59,258 nt of DNA from Auxenochlorella pyrenoidosa (Eukaryota; Chlorophyta; Trebouxiophyceae; Chlorellales; Chlorellaceae), in contig KQ482032.1 of assembly GCA_001430745.1 (NCBI GenBank), forward strand, positions 631,334 to 690,591, written 5' to 3'. Numbering within the stretch: position 1 is the stretch's first letter; the number at the start of each line of letters is the position of its first letter. Below are positions 12,107 to 22,452 of this stretch, piece by piece. The notes beneath the pieces were generated by a model. The model worked only from the letters and a program-made list of their open reading frames with translations, did not search any database and was not told the DNA's origin. The translations under genes were made by a program, and so were the position numbers.

Positions 12107-12370
12107 GCTGTCCTAGGCGCAGTGAGGTGCGACGGACACAACGATCGTCACGCTGCCAACCCAGGTAGGTGCTCCTCCGTGTACTGGTATGCTACCTACT
12201 GTGTGCGATTGTGCCATGGAGGTCAGCCTGGCCCAAACGACAGCTGAGCACAGCATGCCTGCCAGGCGGGATGAAGACGGGCCCTCCTGCTGCACCCAGT
12301 ATAGCCACGCAAGTGATCGCTGCCTCGGTTGCCATCAATCGTCTCTGCGCTTACAGAGTCCAAGTCCGCC
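12107..12370. promoter_or_regulatory. Compact divergent promoter region NUP50 / Fe-SOD
   Basis: Only 264 bp separate the two divergent start codons, so both promoters and 5' leaders must share this interval or extend into the genes. No specific element was identified. Confidence 0.4.
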
Positions 12371-14849
12371 ATGGCTGCTCTCGCTTCTTCCAAGGCCTTT
12401 GCGGCCGTGCCCCTGATGGCCCGCCGCATGTTCGCTGCCCGCAAGGTCATTGGGCTCTGACTGCTGGAGAAGCACAGTTGGCGGACCATCTGGGAATGCT
12501 GCCGTCAGCCCCGAGCCATCGGCGGCCCTGCTGCCCGAACGATGCCTGCATCGGACCCAGAGTGCCTGCGCTGGCCCCGATCGCGGCACAGAGGCTCACC
12601 AAAACCCTGTTTCCCCTGCAGGCCGTGGACACCAGCGTGCGGGCGGCCTTCACCCTGCCTCCTCTGCCCTACCCCATGGTGAGTGACAGTGTGCCAGCCA
12701 GGGCGCGATCCGAGCGCGGCAGGTGGCGCCGTGTGGACAAGCCTGCGCTGCCGCCGCAACGGTGGCATGTTCCGGCGGCACCATCAACCCTACCACCTTG
12801 TCGCACTTTTCTGCCTGTTCAGGATGCTCTGGAGAAGAAGGGCATGGGCAAGGTGCGCCAGGGACCATGCGTGGCATGACAGCATTCGCCGGCTGCATCT
12901 TGAGACATTGGCCAGCGGCGCAGGCTGCGTTGCTTGCTGATAAGCGCAGGTTGCTGCTGTGGTTGCTGCATTCAAGGCCCAGGGAGCTGAACAAGCCATG
13001 CGCAAGCAACTTGCGTGAACGCCGCAGTGCCTGCAGGGGAGAACCGCATGCCAGCCCAGACACCCAATTCCTGCCTGCATTGTGCTGACGCATGCTGCCA
13101 GCAATGCTGCCATCTGCCCCGCAGTCCACCTTTGAGTTCCACTACGGCAAGCACCACGCCGCCTATGTGAACAACCTGAACGGCCAGGTGGGGGCTTACC
13201 AGTGCCGGGGGCGGCGGTGCAGGACGGCGACCTGCGATGGGGTTCCGAAGCGGAGGATGGGTTTATGCCCACGCTCAAGAACGCACAGGTTGGATTCCAA
13301 CGGGCATGCGTCCCGCCCTGCCGCTCTCTACAGATCGCGGGCAAGGATCTGGAGAACCTGAGCATCGAGGAGGTGATGCTCAAGACCTGGAACGGCGGCA
13401 AGCCCACCCCCGAGTTCAACAACGCGGCGCAGGTGCCCAGACATGCACCAGCCCGCTGGCGTTGGCGGGGAGGCCTGGAGACTGGCCCTGCGCCGCTTGT
13501 CCAGGGCAAACCAGAGCAGCAGAGGATCTTGTGTGGGTGCGGGTGTGCGCTGCCTCTCAGGCTGGTCAACCGAAGCCCGGCGNNNNNNNNNNNNNNNNNN
13601 NNNNNNNNNNNNNNNNNNNNNNNNNNNNNNNNNNNNNNNNNNNNNNNNNNNNNNNNNNNNNNNNNNNNNNNNNNNNNNNNNNNNNNNNNNNNNNNNNNNN
13701 NNNNNNNNNNNNNNNNNNNNNNNNNNNNNNNNNNNNNNNNNNNNNNNNNNNNNNNNNNNNNNNNNNNNNNNNNNNNNNNNNNNNNNNNNNNNNNNNNNNN
13801 NNNNNNNNNNNNNNNNNNNNNNNNNNNNNNNNNNNNNNNNNNNNNNNNNNNNNNNNNCAAGGTGGCGGAGGCCATTGAGCGCGATCTGGGCGGCTACGAC
13901 AAGTTTGTGGAGGCCTTCAAGGCGGCGGGTGAGGCGGGCGGCGCGCCGCGCGCTGCTGCCTCAACCATGCCAAGCTTTTGAGGTCCCTGAAGCGCAGCCG
14001 TGGGCTGGCAGAGCCCCTCAATTGGCAGAGCATGGGTGCACGTGAGCCATGTGCTCCGTGCCCCCAGCACCTGCTTGCCGGCACTAACCTGCCCGGCTGC
14101 AGGCCGGTGCTGGCGCCTGCTGAGGGCGCAGGACATGCATGCCACACATCTGCCCAGCATGCCACACATCTGCCCAAATGCTGCTCCAACCTGCCCGCTG
14201 CACCGCCTCCCACCGCCTCAGGTGCCACCCAGTTCGGCTCTGGCTGGGCCTGGCTGTCGGTGAACAAGGAGGGCAAGCTGGAGGTGACCAAGACCCCCAA
14301 CGCCGAGAACCCCTGGGTGCACGGCGCCACCCCCATCCTCACCATGGATGTGTGGGAGCACGGTGAGCCTCCCTGCGGCCTCCAGGCCGCCCGTGTTGCC
14401 TCGTGAAAGCCTCTCCTGCCCATGCGCCATGCCTGCAGAAGGGCAGGCCAACAGCAGGGCGGTCAAGGCATTCAAGCTCGATGTGCCAGCGTGCAAGCAG
14501 CCGCCCCTCTACCCTCCCTCCTCCTTTGCAGCCTACTACCTGGACGTGCAGAACCGCCGCCCTGACTTCATCTCCAAGTGAGCTTGCCACCCAGCCCCAG
14601 GCTCGCCATCCCTGCTGGCCTGGGCTGTGCCTGCCCGCTCTAGCCGCCGGCCCTTGACCCTCCCTGCTCGTCCCCCCCGGGCCCTCAACCGTGCTGCGCA
14701 GAACCCTGCCTGCCTGCCTGCCTGCCATCTACGCTCCCTCAGCTCCCCTGCCCCCTGGCCCCCCCTCACCCGCTGCCCGCAGCTTCGTCGAGAACCTGAT
14801 CGACTGGAACCGCGTGGAGGAGCGCTACATCGCGGCCACCTCCAAGTGA
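12371..14849 (+). CDS. FSD: Plastid-type iron superoxide dismutase (one or more exons lost in an assembly gap)
   Basis: Visible exons: 12371-12445, 12622-12678, 12823-12852, 13125-13187, 13334-13432, 13859-13928 (entered from the gap), 14222-14362, 14532-14577 and 14783-14849. The start gives [20 protein letters not shown], an Ala/Ser/Arg-rich organelle presequence. The SOD core follows: [30 protein letters not shown] (first His metal ligand and the KHHAAYV signature), [20 protein letters not shown] and FNNAAQ. After the gap come [29 protein letters not shown] and [20 protein letters not shown], which supplies the Asp and His ligands. SODs convert superoxide to hydrogen peroxide and oxygen. 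The [12 protein letters not shown] region is Fe-SOD-like, but the W/Q segment and second His that help separate Fe from Mn enzymes lie in the N gap. Intron phases across the last exons close exactly at the stop. Confidence 0.9.
13583..13857. other. Assembly gap (275 N)
   Basis: Run of N inside the Fe-SOD gene. It removes the exon region that should encode the conserved N-x-x-F/W-W-x-x-M motif and second metal-binding histidine. True length unknown. Confidence 1.
14138..14176 (+). repeat. Short tandem duplication in an Fe-SOD intron
   Basis: The 19-nt unit CATGCCACACATCTGCCCA occurs at 14138-14156 and again at 14158-14176, just upstream of the exon starting at 14222. Likely a neutral slippage duplication. 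Confidence 0.85.
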
Positions 14850-15758
14850 GGAGCCTGCCCAGCACCTGGGCCTACAGGCCCTCACCCCACCCTTCCCAAA
14901 CATCATGAAGCGCCCCGCTCACCCCTGCCCCCGGCTTTTTGCTCAGCGCACCACGATACGTCCCTAGCCCTACCTCCCTGGCGCACCGCCCCCTCTGATT
15001 GTTCCGAAGCACCATTTCATTGCTCACTCGTTGCGTTGGCACCTACGCCGTGAGTGTAACCCTCTGCGAGAGCACCAGCGAATCATGGTTGCGTAAGCGA
15101 AGAGTTAGGAAGCGCAAGCAGCTGCCATGAACGCCAGGGCCACTTGCCTGCCTCAGCAGCTGAGCACGCTGGCACATGCTTTAGTCTGATCGGATATTTT
15201 TGACGGAGAAGGGTCCTACAGACTGATCTTTCAACTTGCTGCGGTGATGTATCTTCACCTTAGCTCTGCGGCCAGCGCCTGCTGCTTCTGGTGTGGGCTC
15301 AGAGCAGCCCAACTCTACCTGTAAGCCTCCCTGCTTCCATCTCCGCTTATTGCCAAGCAAAAACACCAGTCAAATTCTCGCCACTCACCTTGCCACCAGT
15401 TGTGAGTTGCCCACTGGTTGCTGTGGGGTGGGCGGAGACGAGTGGCGGCAAAGTGGCAGCAGCAACTGGAGAACAAAACAGTCGCTTGCTGAGCCTCTAA
15501 TGCTTTGTGATCGCGCCAGACCCACGTGTGGAGCACGCAGGACGACCAGTCAGTCCGTGAGCATGTGGCACGCCCGCTCGTGGCGCGCGCCTTGGCCAGC
15601 ACAAGACGCGTGTCGGACGTTGCCGCGGTTCAGATCTTTGATTGTGTGCGCTCTCAGGAGCCTCATTCCTGCCCGCCTGCCTCGGGAAGTGCAGGCGACT
15701 TGAACGTCGGTCTGTCCCCCTCGGACCCTTGGCGCCTGCATCCCCGGCTTTCCCAGGC
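14850..15758. other. Intergenic stretch Fe-SOD / HAT gene
   Basis: Holds the Fe-SOD 3' UTR, with TGTAA at 15055-15059 about 206 nt after the stop, and the promoter and leader of the next plus-strand gene. The HAT reading frame is open upstream of its ATG to 15642, so a longer N-terminus is possible. Confidence 0.5.
15055..15059 (+). terminator. TGTAA polyadenylation-type signal for Fe-SOD
   Basis: TGTAA about 206 nt after the Fe-SOD stop. Confidence 0.45.
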
Positions 15759-17012
15759 ATGTGCAGCGCGGTGATCGCGGGCAGCGCCGTCTCCCGCCCG
15801 CAAGGCTGCAAGGGTGCCAGCGTCACCACTGGCGCCAGCGCCCTGCGGGCCACTGTCTCGGCGGCAGGGCCTAGCAGCGGCGGCCTGTGCGGCATGCTGA
15901 CCCTGCGCCCACGCGGTGCGGGTGTCACAGCAGCGGCGGCATCGGGCCCCAACAACAGCGGCAGCAGTGGCGGCCTGGGTGGCAGCCCACCGCCCAGCAC
16001 CTCGTTTGCCCGCCGCAGGCAGCTGGTGCAGTCGCCGCAGCGGGCAGCGGCCCTCTACTCTGCAGCCCTTGACCTGGCGCGCAGCGAGCAGTTTGACCGC
16101 GCCCGCCGTGTGTTCCAGGCGGCGGTGACGGCCGACCCCTGCCTGCTCAAGGCCTGGGTCTCCTGGGCGCAGGTGGGTGCAGGTGGTGGGGTGGGGGGTG
16201 GGGAGGGGTGGGGGCGCCTGCCCCAAGGGTTGCAGGAGCTAGGTTGATGATGGCTAGGGTTTTGGGCCACATATCAAACCCAGACCCAGGAAGGCAGTGC
16301 TGCCTGCGCCTGCTGACTTTTGGTGATGTCCATGGCAGCCCGCCTGGTGCCTGAGAGGTGCAGTTGGCGCCTGCTTGGCTTTGCCTACCTACGGTGCAGC
16401 ACAGTGACAACAACCACCTGCAACCCGCTCCGTGCCTTATGCCACCTGCTCCGCAGATGGAGAAGCGCAGCATTCCCCGTGGCGATGAGGGCCGCTGGGC
16501 CGCCTGCCGCACCGTGCTGCAGCGCGGCCTGCTGGTCAACCCGGATGCGCCGCCGCTGCTGCAGGCCTGGGGCCTGATGGAGATGCAGGTGGGGGGGGGG
16601 GCGGCGGCACGGGCAGGCCGCGTCTGGGGCTGTGACTGCTGCTGGGCGGGCCTGGGGGCCCTGTGGGGTTGCACGCGATGCCAAAGTGTGCCGCCGTTGG
16701 TGCACAGGTCTGTCGGGCAAGGAAGCACCATCCATGCCCGTGTTGGGAAGCCGCCTCGCCCTGGCCCTCTCTCCTGCCTGGTGTATTGCCATCCTTCAAC
16801 ACTGCTCTACCCCTCTGGCCCCTTGCCATGCCATGCAGCGCGGCAACTGGGTGGCCGCCCTGCTGCTGCTCGACCGGTCTGCCCGGCTGGAGCCGCGCAA
16901 CACCCCCGTGCTGCGCTGGAGGCCGGTGGTGGAGGCGCGGCGCACTGTGGGCGAGCGCCGCCGCGCGCGGGGCCGGGGTGGCCATGCCGACAGCCACCCT
17001 GGCAGCCGGTGA
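15759..17012 (+). CDS. HAT/TPR repeat protein, probable organellar RNA-processing factor
   Basis: Exons 15759-16172, 16457-16588 and 16839-17012, all phase 0, 239 residues. The N-terminal 100 residues are Ser/Gly/Ala-rich with scattered Arg and no strong acidic content, resembling a plastid transit region. Helical repeats follow: LYSAALDLARSEQFDRARRV, FQAAVTADPCLLKAWVSWAQ, CRTVLQRGLLVNPDAPPLLQ, AWGLMEMQRGNWVAALLLLD and RSARLEPRNTPVLRW. The W-x-x-W-A spacing and the A-R-x-x-F/L pattern are typical of HAT (half-a-TPR) repeats, seen in HCF107-type plastid RNA factors and pre-mRNA processing proteins. About three repeats are present, which is short for the family. The end is Arg/Gly-rich. Localisation and RNA role are inferred from the family only. 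Confidence 0.75.
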
Positions 17013-17709
17013 GAGCACCCTGTGATGTTGAGCGCCGGGAGTGCGTGTGCGCAGCGACCTTCGCTGAGCCGAGGGCTGACCCACGCACAGCGGCTGCACT
17101 TGTACTGAGCGCAAGGCAGGCTGTGCTGCAAGCGAGCACTGCTGGTAACCTGCCCGTGTATATCCCCTGAACCTGCCCTTACCCCAACGCTTGCCGCCAC
17201 TTGTAACGCCCCTAATGTCCCAATACGCACCGTGCCCACCACTGCCTGTCTCCTTTTCCTACACACGTTGCGCCTGATTTTTGTGCTCACTGCCCCTTGA
17301 AGAGAACTGCTGCTGCGCTCTAGCTGCGCGCAGGCTGACGCTTGCATGCCGGCTGCAAGATGTAACAGACCAAGCAAAGAGCGCAGAGGGATGCGGCAAG
17401 GGTAGAGAAGGAGTGCAGTGCTGTCGAAAGAGGAGAGCAAGGGATGAGCGAACAGCAGCAGGAGGGCGGGGGCTAGGCACAAAAAGGCGCTCGGGCTACA
17501 ATAAGCAAACGTTGGGTTGTCAATCGGGAGGCAATACAGAGGTGAGACAAGCTACACGTGTGATCTCAAGAGCGACCAGGCACAGAGAGTAGAGGCGGCA
17601 GAGGAGCAGGGCAGCTGCGCCAGGCCAGGAGGGGTGCGACAACAGGCGCAGCACATGAGTGGGACCCCGCAGCTCAGGGCTCGAGCGGGCGGCGCCAGGG
17701 GCGGCAGCC
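17013..17709. other. Convergent intergenic stretch (HAT 3' / RMD1 3')
   Basis: Between two 3' ends. TGTAA at 17202-17206 fits the HAT gene (190 nt after its stop). No gene recognised in the rest. Confidence 0.5.
17202..17206 (+). terminator. TGTAA polyadenylation-type signal for the HAT gene
   Basis: TGTAA 190 nt after the stop codon, typical spacing for a green-algal poly(A) signal. Confidence 0.5.
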
Positions 17710-20700
17710 TCAGCCCTGCACGCGTGACACGACATACGCCATGAGGCCGCCCAGCGAGTGCACGTGGCGGGCCGGGTCGTGCCCGCCGCCCCCCTCGCCG
17801 CCGCCGCCGCCGATGAGGCCCAGCGTGGCGGCCAGCGTGGCCAGCAGGATGACGACGTCCACGCAGATCAGCACGATGATGATCACCTCCAAAAAGTCGC
17901 TGTGCTGGGCCTGCGGCGATGCGGGGCAGGCCGGGGTGCGCTCGTGCTTGCGCCAAGGCGGGCGGGGCGCAGCCACATGGGACAGGCCTGGGTGCTGATT
18001 GGCAAGGGCTGGAGCAGGTAGCATTGAGCGTTGCCGCAAGTGCGACAAAGAGGGCAGGAAGGGGGCTGCACGTAGGGTTGGTGCGCGCCCGCAGTGCTGC
18101 TCGCGGCCGGGCTGTGCGCCGGCCGAGAGTGCACCCCTCGCCGGCCCCCGACGCCGCCCACCTGGCCCTGCAGGCGCAGCATGTCGAGCAGCTCGTGCAG
18201 CACCGCCAGGCGCGCATTCAGCACCGAGATGCGGTCCTCCATCTCCAGGTACTCGAACACTGCACGTGTGTGTGTGTGTGTGTGTGTGTGCACGAGCGTG
18301 TGTGTGGACGGGTAGGGATGACGAGTGTGGAGGGCACGGCCGGTTTTGCCAGCAAACCCTGTCGTGCACAGAGGCATCCTCCCCCGGCTGCGGGCGCCCC
18401 TTGCCAGGCACGACCAAACAAGCGCTGCGGCGCACAGAGTGGGATGGGCTTACCGCAGCACGCGGCAGCATCCACGCCTGCTTCTGGCGCAGCGCCGCCG
18501 GCGTCCGCGCTGCTGACAGGCCTTGCCTCTGCTGCTGCTCTGGTGTGCCAGCGCTGCCCACCCCACCAGCGGCCCCTCCCGCCCCCTCCTCACCCCCCCG
18601 CTCCTCCCCCGCTCTCTCACCCCTGTCGTACACGCTCTGCATGTGGTCCCCCACCCCAGGCGTCCAGAAGAAGTCGGGCGTGTCGAGCACGCTCCCCAGC
18701 AGGTTGAGCGCCGCCTGCTCGATGAACACGCGGCCCATGAGCTGCGCCACGGCCTTGTCGCTGATGCGCACCTGCCGGGGCGGGAGCGGCGGGGGGCGGG
18801 GAGGACGGGGGCGGCTTCAGCAGTTGGCACTTTGCAGGTGGAGGTGTAGCAGGCGAGGCAGCACGCCGTGCGCGGTGTGTGGGCGGGAGGCCAGCTCAGG
18901 CAGGCAGTTTGCGCAGGCAGGGATAGGGTAGGAAGGTTGAGGGCGTGTCATGCATAGGTGGCATACAAGCGTTGCACGCAACCTGCCGCCCCGCGGGCCC
19001 CCCAGCCTCACCCTGCCCTCCTGCGCCAGCGCGATGGGCAGCTTGCGCGTGACGGCGGCGATGGACAGCGCGCGCTCCTCCAGCACGCTGCGGGCCCAGA
19101 GGGGAGGCAACAGGAGCGGGCGCGCCATGGTGCCCACGAGCGGCGAAATGGCATCCACCTCGCTCAACAGGTGCACCCTGCAAGGCAGCCCTCTCTTGCC
19201 AACCTCTCTGCGGACGCATCCCCTGCGCTCCCCCTCTCCTGCCTGCGGCCTTGCCGACGGAGCAGGCCCCCCGCCCACCTCAGCTTGGTGGACTGCGCCA
19301 GCGCAAAGGAGATGGCGATCTTCATGAGGTGCGGGTCCGCCATGGCGGTGGGCAGCGTGATCACGTCGTTCTACACGGGGCGGGGCGGCGCGCGTGGTTC
19401 GGCGCCAGCGGGAGCCAGGACGTGGCTTGGAGTCGGTGGTGCACGGGGCGCAAGCCGGGATGGGCGACCCCGGCTGTCCTGCACTGCAGCTCGCAACGCC
19501 CCGGCTGCGTGGGCCACCCCAGGGGAGCCGCTGCACGCGGCTGGGTGCTCACGCGCCCTCGCTGGTCGCCGCCGGCTTGCCTGTATGCTGGGCTTGGCGT
19601 AGGGCAGGAGGCGGAAGACAAACGTCTCCGATTCCACCTTGGCGCTTGACAGCTTGCCCTCCTCAAACTGGCCCAGCGTCTGCTTCAGGAACTTCTGCTC
19701 CTGCGGGCCGCTCAGGTCCCAGAACACCACTGCAGAGGCGCCCACGCACAGAAGAGCTTGCGGGTGCGCAAGGCCTCGGGAACACAGAGCGAGCAGGGCA
19801 AGGGCCAGCAAGCCCACAGAGACACGAGCATGGTGCGCGCCAACAGGGGACAGGCACAGGCAGAGAGGAGGGCATGGGCTCGAAGGGCACAGCGAGTAGG
19901 GCAGACCCTGTATCTTCAGACGGGGCCTGCATGCAGCGGGCCCCGCACCTCCCGCCCAAGCAACCCCGCCCCACCGCACAGCCATGCCAAACACACGTGA
20001 TGCCCACCCGTGCCAAATTCAAAGGTGAAGATGTCGCCCGAGGCCACGCCGGTGCGCCGCACGTAGCGCGAGTAGAGCACCTCGGGGAAGTCGGTGCAGC
20101 GGTAGCCGCCCGCCTCCAGCTGCTCCCGCAGCCCCTTGAGGTCGTAGCTGCGAATGGGGGCAGCGGCGGGGGCACGCAAGGCTGTGACGGTTTGCAGCCA
20201 AGGCGTAGGAGCAAGCAGGAGCGCTGTTGTCGGCGGCTCAGCAGGCAGGCCGGGGTGCCGGGCGCCCCATGCAGGCGCTCAATGCCAGCAACACCAAGCA
20301 TGCGAGCACCCAGCGCGGGTGCTCGGGGCCCTGGCCCCCCCACCTGGCAGCGGTGCAGTAGATTGTGATGCGCCCCGTGACCCCCTCTGCCACGGGCGAG
20401 GGCTCATCCACCGCCGGCGGCAGCAGCTCGTCGTCGCCCGGGGTGCCCTCCGCGCCCGCGCCCGCCAGGTGGCCGCCGGCGGTGGCCGACGTGGAGGCCT
20501 CGCCGCTGGCCAGCTGCGACAGCTGGCCCTCCTCCAGCAGCGAGACGAGCTTGTCGCGGTTGCGCCGCAGCTGCGCGCTGCTCAGCGGCTGCGGCGAGGC
20601 AGGCGTGAAGGAGGGACTGATGAGGCCAACCGCGGGTGCAGCCTGGCTGGAAGGAAGCACAGAGGGACTGAATGGACGGCTGCTGCCAGATATACTGGCA

Positions 20701-20959
20701 CGGTGGGGGAAATCCATCAAAGAGCACAGCAGACGGAGTAGCCAGCATTCACCTGGGGAGGCGCCTGCGACAGCCCAGAGCTCCGCCGCTTGAGCAGCTT
20801 GCGCAGCAGTCCAGCCTCATCATCAGGCCCCGGGTAGCTGTGTGCATGCGGCATGGGCAGGCCTGGCAGGCTGACGGCGGAGGAGGAGCGGCGGCGGAAG
20901 GCCGCCGGCTGGCTGCCGCCTGCCTCCCGCCTGGCAGGGGCACCCCCAGCGCCGCTCAT
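17710..20959 (-). CDS. RMD1/SIF2-like DUF155 membrane protein, 9 exons
   Basis: Exons 20753-20959, 20344-20642, 20008-20147, 19581-19729, 19279-19370, 19012-19177, 18621-18771, 18162-18259 and 17710-17910; phases close to 500 residues. The first ~120 residues are Ser/Arg/Pro-rich and probably disordered. The DUF155 domain runs from GRITIYCTAARSYDLKGLRE through GVASGDIFTFEFG, VVFWDLSGPQEQKFLKQTL, MKIAISFALAQSTKLRVHLL and LNLLGSVLDTPDFFWTPG. An amphipathic helix (MEDRISVLNARLAVLHELLD) precedes a single C-terminal membrane segment, LEVIIIVLICVDVVILLATL, the standard DUF155 ending. Fungal RMD1-family members act at mitochondria or the vacuole; RMND1 supports mitochondrial translation. The molecular activity is not established. 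After the membrane anchor there is an unusual Gly/Glu/His-rich tail. Intron 4 uses a GC donor (CAG|GCAAGC at 19580). The in-frame Met at 21034 is an alternative start. Confidence 0.88.
18266..18290 (+). repeat. (TG)n microsatellite beside a splice acceptor
   Basis: About 12 TG units (CA on the sense strand of the RMD1-like gene), ending a few nt before the acceptor of the exon starting at 18259. A CA repeat stands where a pyrimidine tract would normally be. Confidence 0.9.
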
Positions 20960-21332
20960 CCTGTGGCCGCCCTCCCTGCTGCTGTCAAGTCCTCTCTCGT
21001 GATGCTCGCAGGTCCAGGAAGGTTGGCAACCCACTGGGAGCGGAGAGCGTTCGGTTCAGGCTGCTCGCAACGAGCCTCGTCGCCTGCAAACAATGCTCCA
21101 CAGCTCTCCAAGACGTAGCAGCGACAAAGAAGGTTGCGCAATGCCCAGAATTGCCTGCTGCTGCTGAAACCCTGCTGCTCCGAGTGCTGGGGCGTGTGAA
21201 AGACGCAGCTGCTCTCCCTGTTGCAGCATTCCCTCTTGCAGCTTTGCTACCTTTTAAGATCCTCCAGTGCTGTGCTGCCCCTCCAGCTGCCGACCAGTTC
21301 TGCTCTCTTGCCTATCTAGCTCTTCCGCGGCC
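20960..21332. promoter_or_regulatory. Divergent promoter region RMD1-like / TOM5-like
   Basis: 373 bp between two divergent start codons. No specific motif was identified; it should contain both promoters. Confidence 0.4.
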
Positions 21333-21725
21333 ATGCAGCTCGACATCCGCAAACGGTGGCAGAAGGAGGCTGTGAAGAAGGCGGACTTGGTGAGCGCCGC
21401 CCTGGGTTGGGAGCCAGCGGCGGTGGCGGCGGCAGGCGGCAGCAGGCAACTGCAGTGCACAAAGCCCAGCAGCATTCTGGTTGCAGGTTGGCTGCATGAA
21501 AATGATTCACATGGCGAAAGCAAATGTGCTGCAGCAGGATTGCGGCAGCCAAGCTGGCCAGGATGCTCCTGGCTTGCTGATGCTGCGTCGTGAGCGCCTG
21601 CCCACCCACTGCCCTCCCTGCGCGCCCTCCTCGGCACCTGCCTGCAGCAACTGCTCAAGGCGGTGGCCTTCTTTGTGGGCAGCGTCATCGTGGCCCGCAA
21701 CTTTGGCGACGCCTTTGCCATCTGA
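21333..21725 (+). CDS. TOM5: TOM5-like small subunit of the mitochondrial outer-membrane translocase
   Basis: Two exons, 21333-21389 and 21648-21725, phase 0, encode only 44 residues. The N-terminal half MQLDIRKRWQKEAVKKADLQ is basic and cytosolic in style. The second exon gives one hydrophobic segment, LLKAVAFFVGSVIVARNFGD, ending in AFAI. Plant TOM5 proteins have the same plan: a charged N-terminus, a K-LL-x-A-x-x-x-F-x-G membrane segment, R-x-(F/Y)-G-D and a short hydrophobic end, in about 50 residues. TOM5 is a tail-anchored TOM-complex component that passes preproteins to TOM40. The donor GTGAGC and acceptor CTGCAG are good. The call rests on a short motif, so other small tail-anchored proteins remain possible. 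Confidence 0.68.
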
Positions 21726-22452
21726 GAGCGGTCACTACGACAAGGGGAGGAAGCAGCATGGGAGCAGCAGCGTCAAGCACGTGAGCAGCAGAGTGGCAGC
21801 GGCGCTGGCCTTTTGGAACCAAGGCCATTTGGGCACGGCGATGCAGTGTGCAGTCCGTGACCCTTGTCTGCGCCGTGTAATGTCGCTCAAGCGCTAGCAC
21901 TTGCTAGAGCATCAACCCAGGGCGGGAGCTGTGGAGCCGCTGCTGGGCCAGAGGTGGAAGCAATGGCCAGCACTGCAGCCGGCAGCACTGTGCATGAGGC
22001 CGGGGTTCTTGCCGTGGAAAGTTTATTGAGCAGCGTACACAGGCGCACGCCGTGTGCTGCGAGCATTGGGGGTCCTGGGCGACACCGAGCGCTCGTTTCC
22101 ATCTGCCCTCGCTGCAGCCTGCCTCTTAGGCATTCATGATTGAGAATCGGATTGTTCTGCCCTGCAGAAATCATAAACTTACCACAGGATCAGCTCTGCT
22201 TGGTTGAGGGGACGGAAGTACGACATGCTGCTGGCTCGCACAGCAGAGGGAATATACACCATGACCCACTCGGCAGCCTATTTTGCACAAATTTGCGACA
22301 AAGGGACACTCTGCAAGCAGCATACTTTGCAAGCAGCACTAACGCTCAAGCTCTTTAGAGCGCAAGGCGCGCAAAGCGCTCCTTTTGCCTCTCCACAAAC
22401 CATCGTGCTGTCCATCACGTAGAAAGTTCATAAAGTAGCCGATCACTCTGCC
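21726..22452. other. Intergenic stretch TOM5 / LURP-one gene
   Basis: Contains the TOM5 3' UTR (TGTAA at 21876-21880) and the promoter and leader of the LURP-one-related gene. The AT content rises around 22140-22450, as expected of a promoter or leader. No coding exon seen. Confidence 0.5.
21876..21880 (+). terminator. TGTAA polyadenylation-type signal for TOM5-like gene
   Basis: TGTAA about 150 nt after the stop codon. Confidence 0.5.

Noticed and set aside
16590..16990. Alternative reading frames in the HAT gene introns as a separate plus-strand gene
   Set aside because: They start inside intron sequence and lack repeats; the exon frames with HAT motifs join at clean phase-0 junctions.
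17741..18931. Long plus-strand open frames opposite the RMD1-like gene
   Set aside because: Low-complexity antisense of a gene with clear DUF155 motifs; GC-rich algal DNA gives such shadows everywhere.
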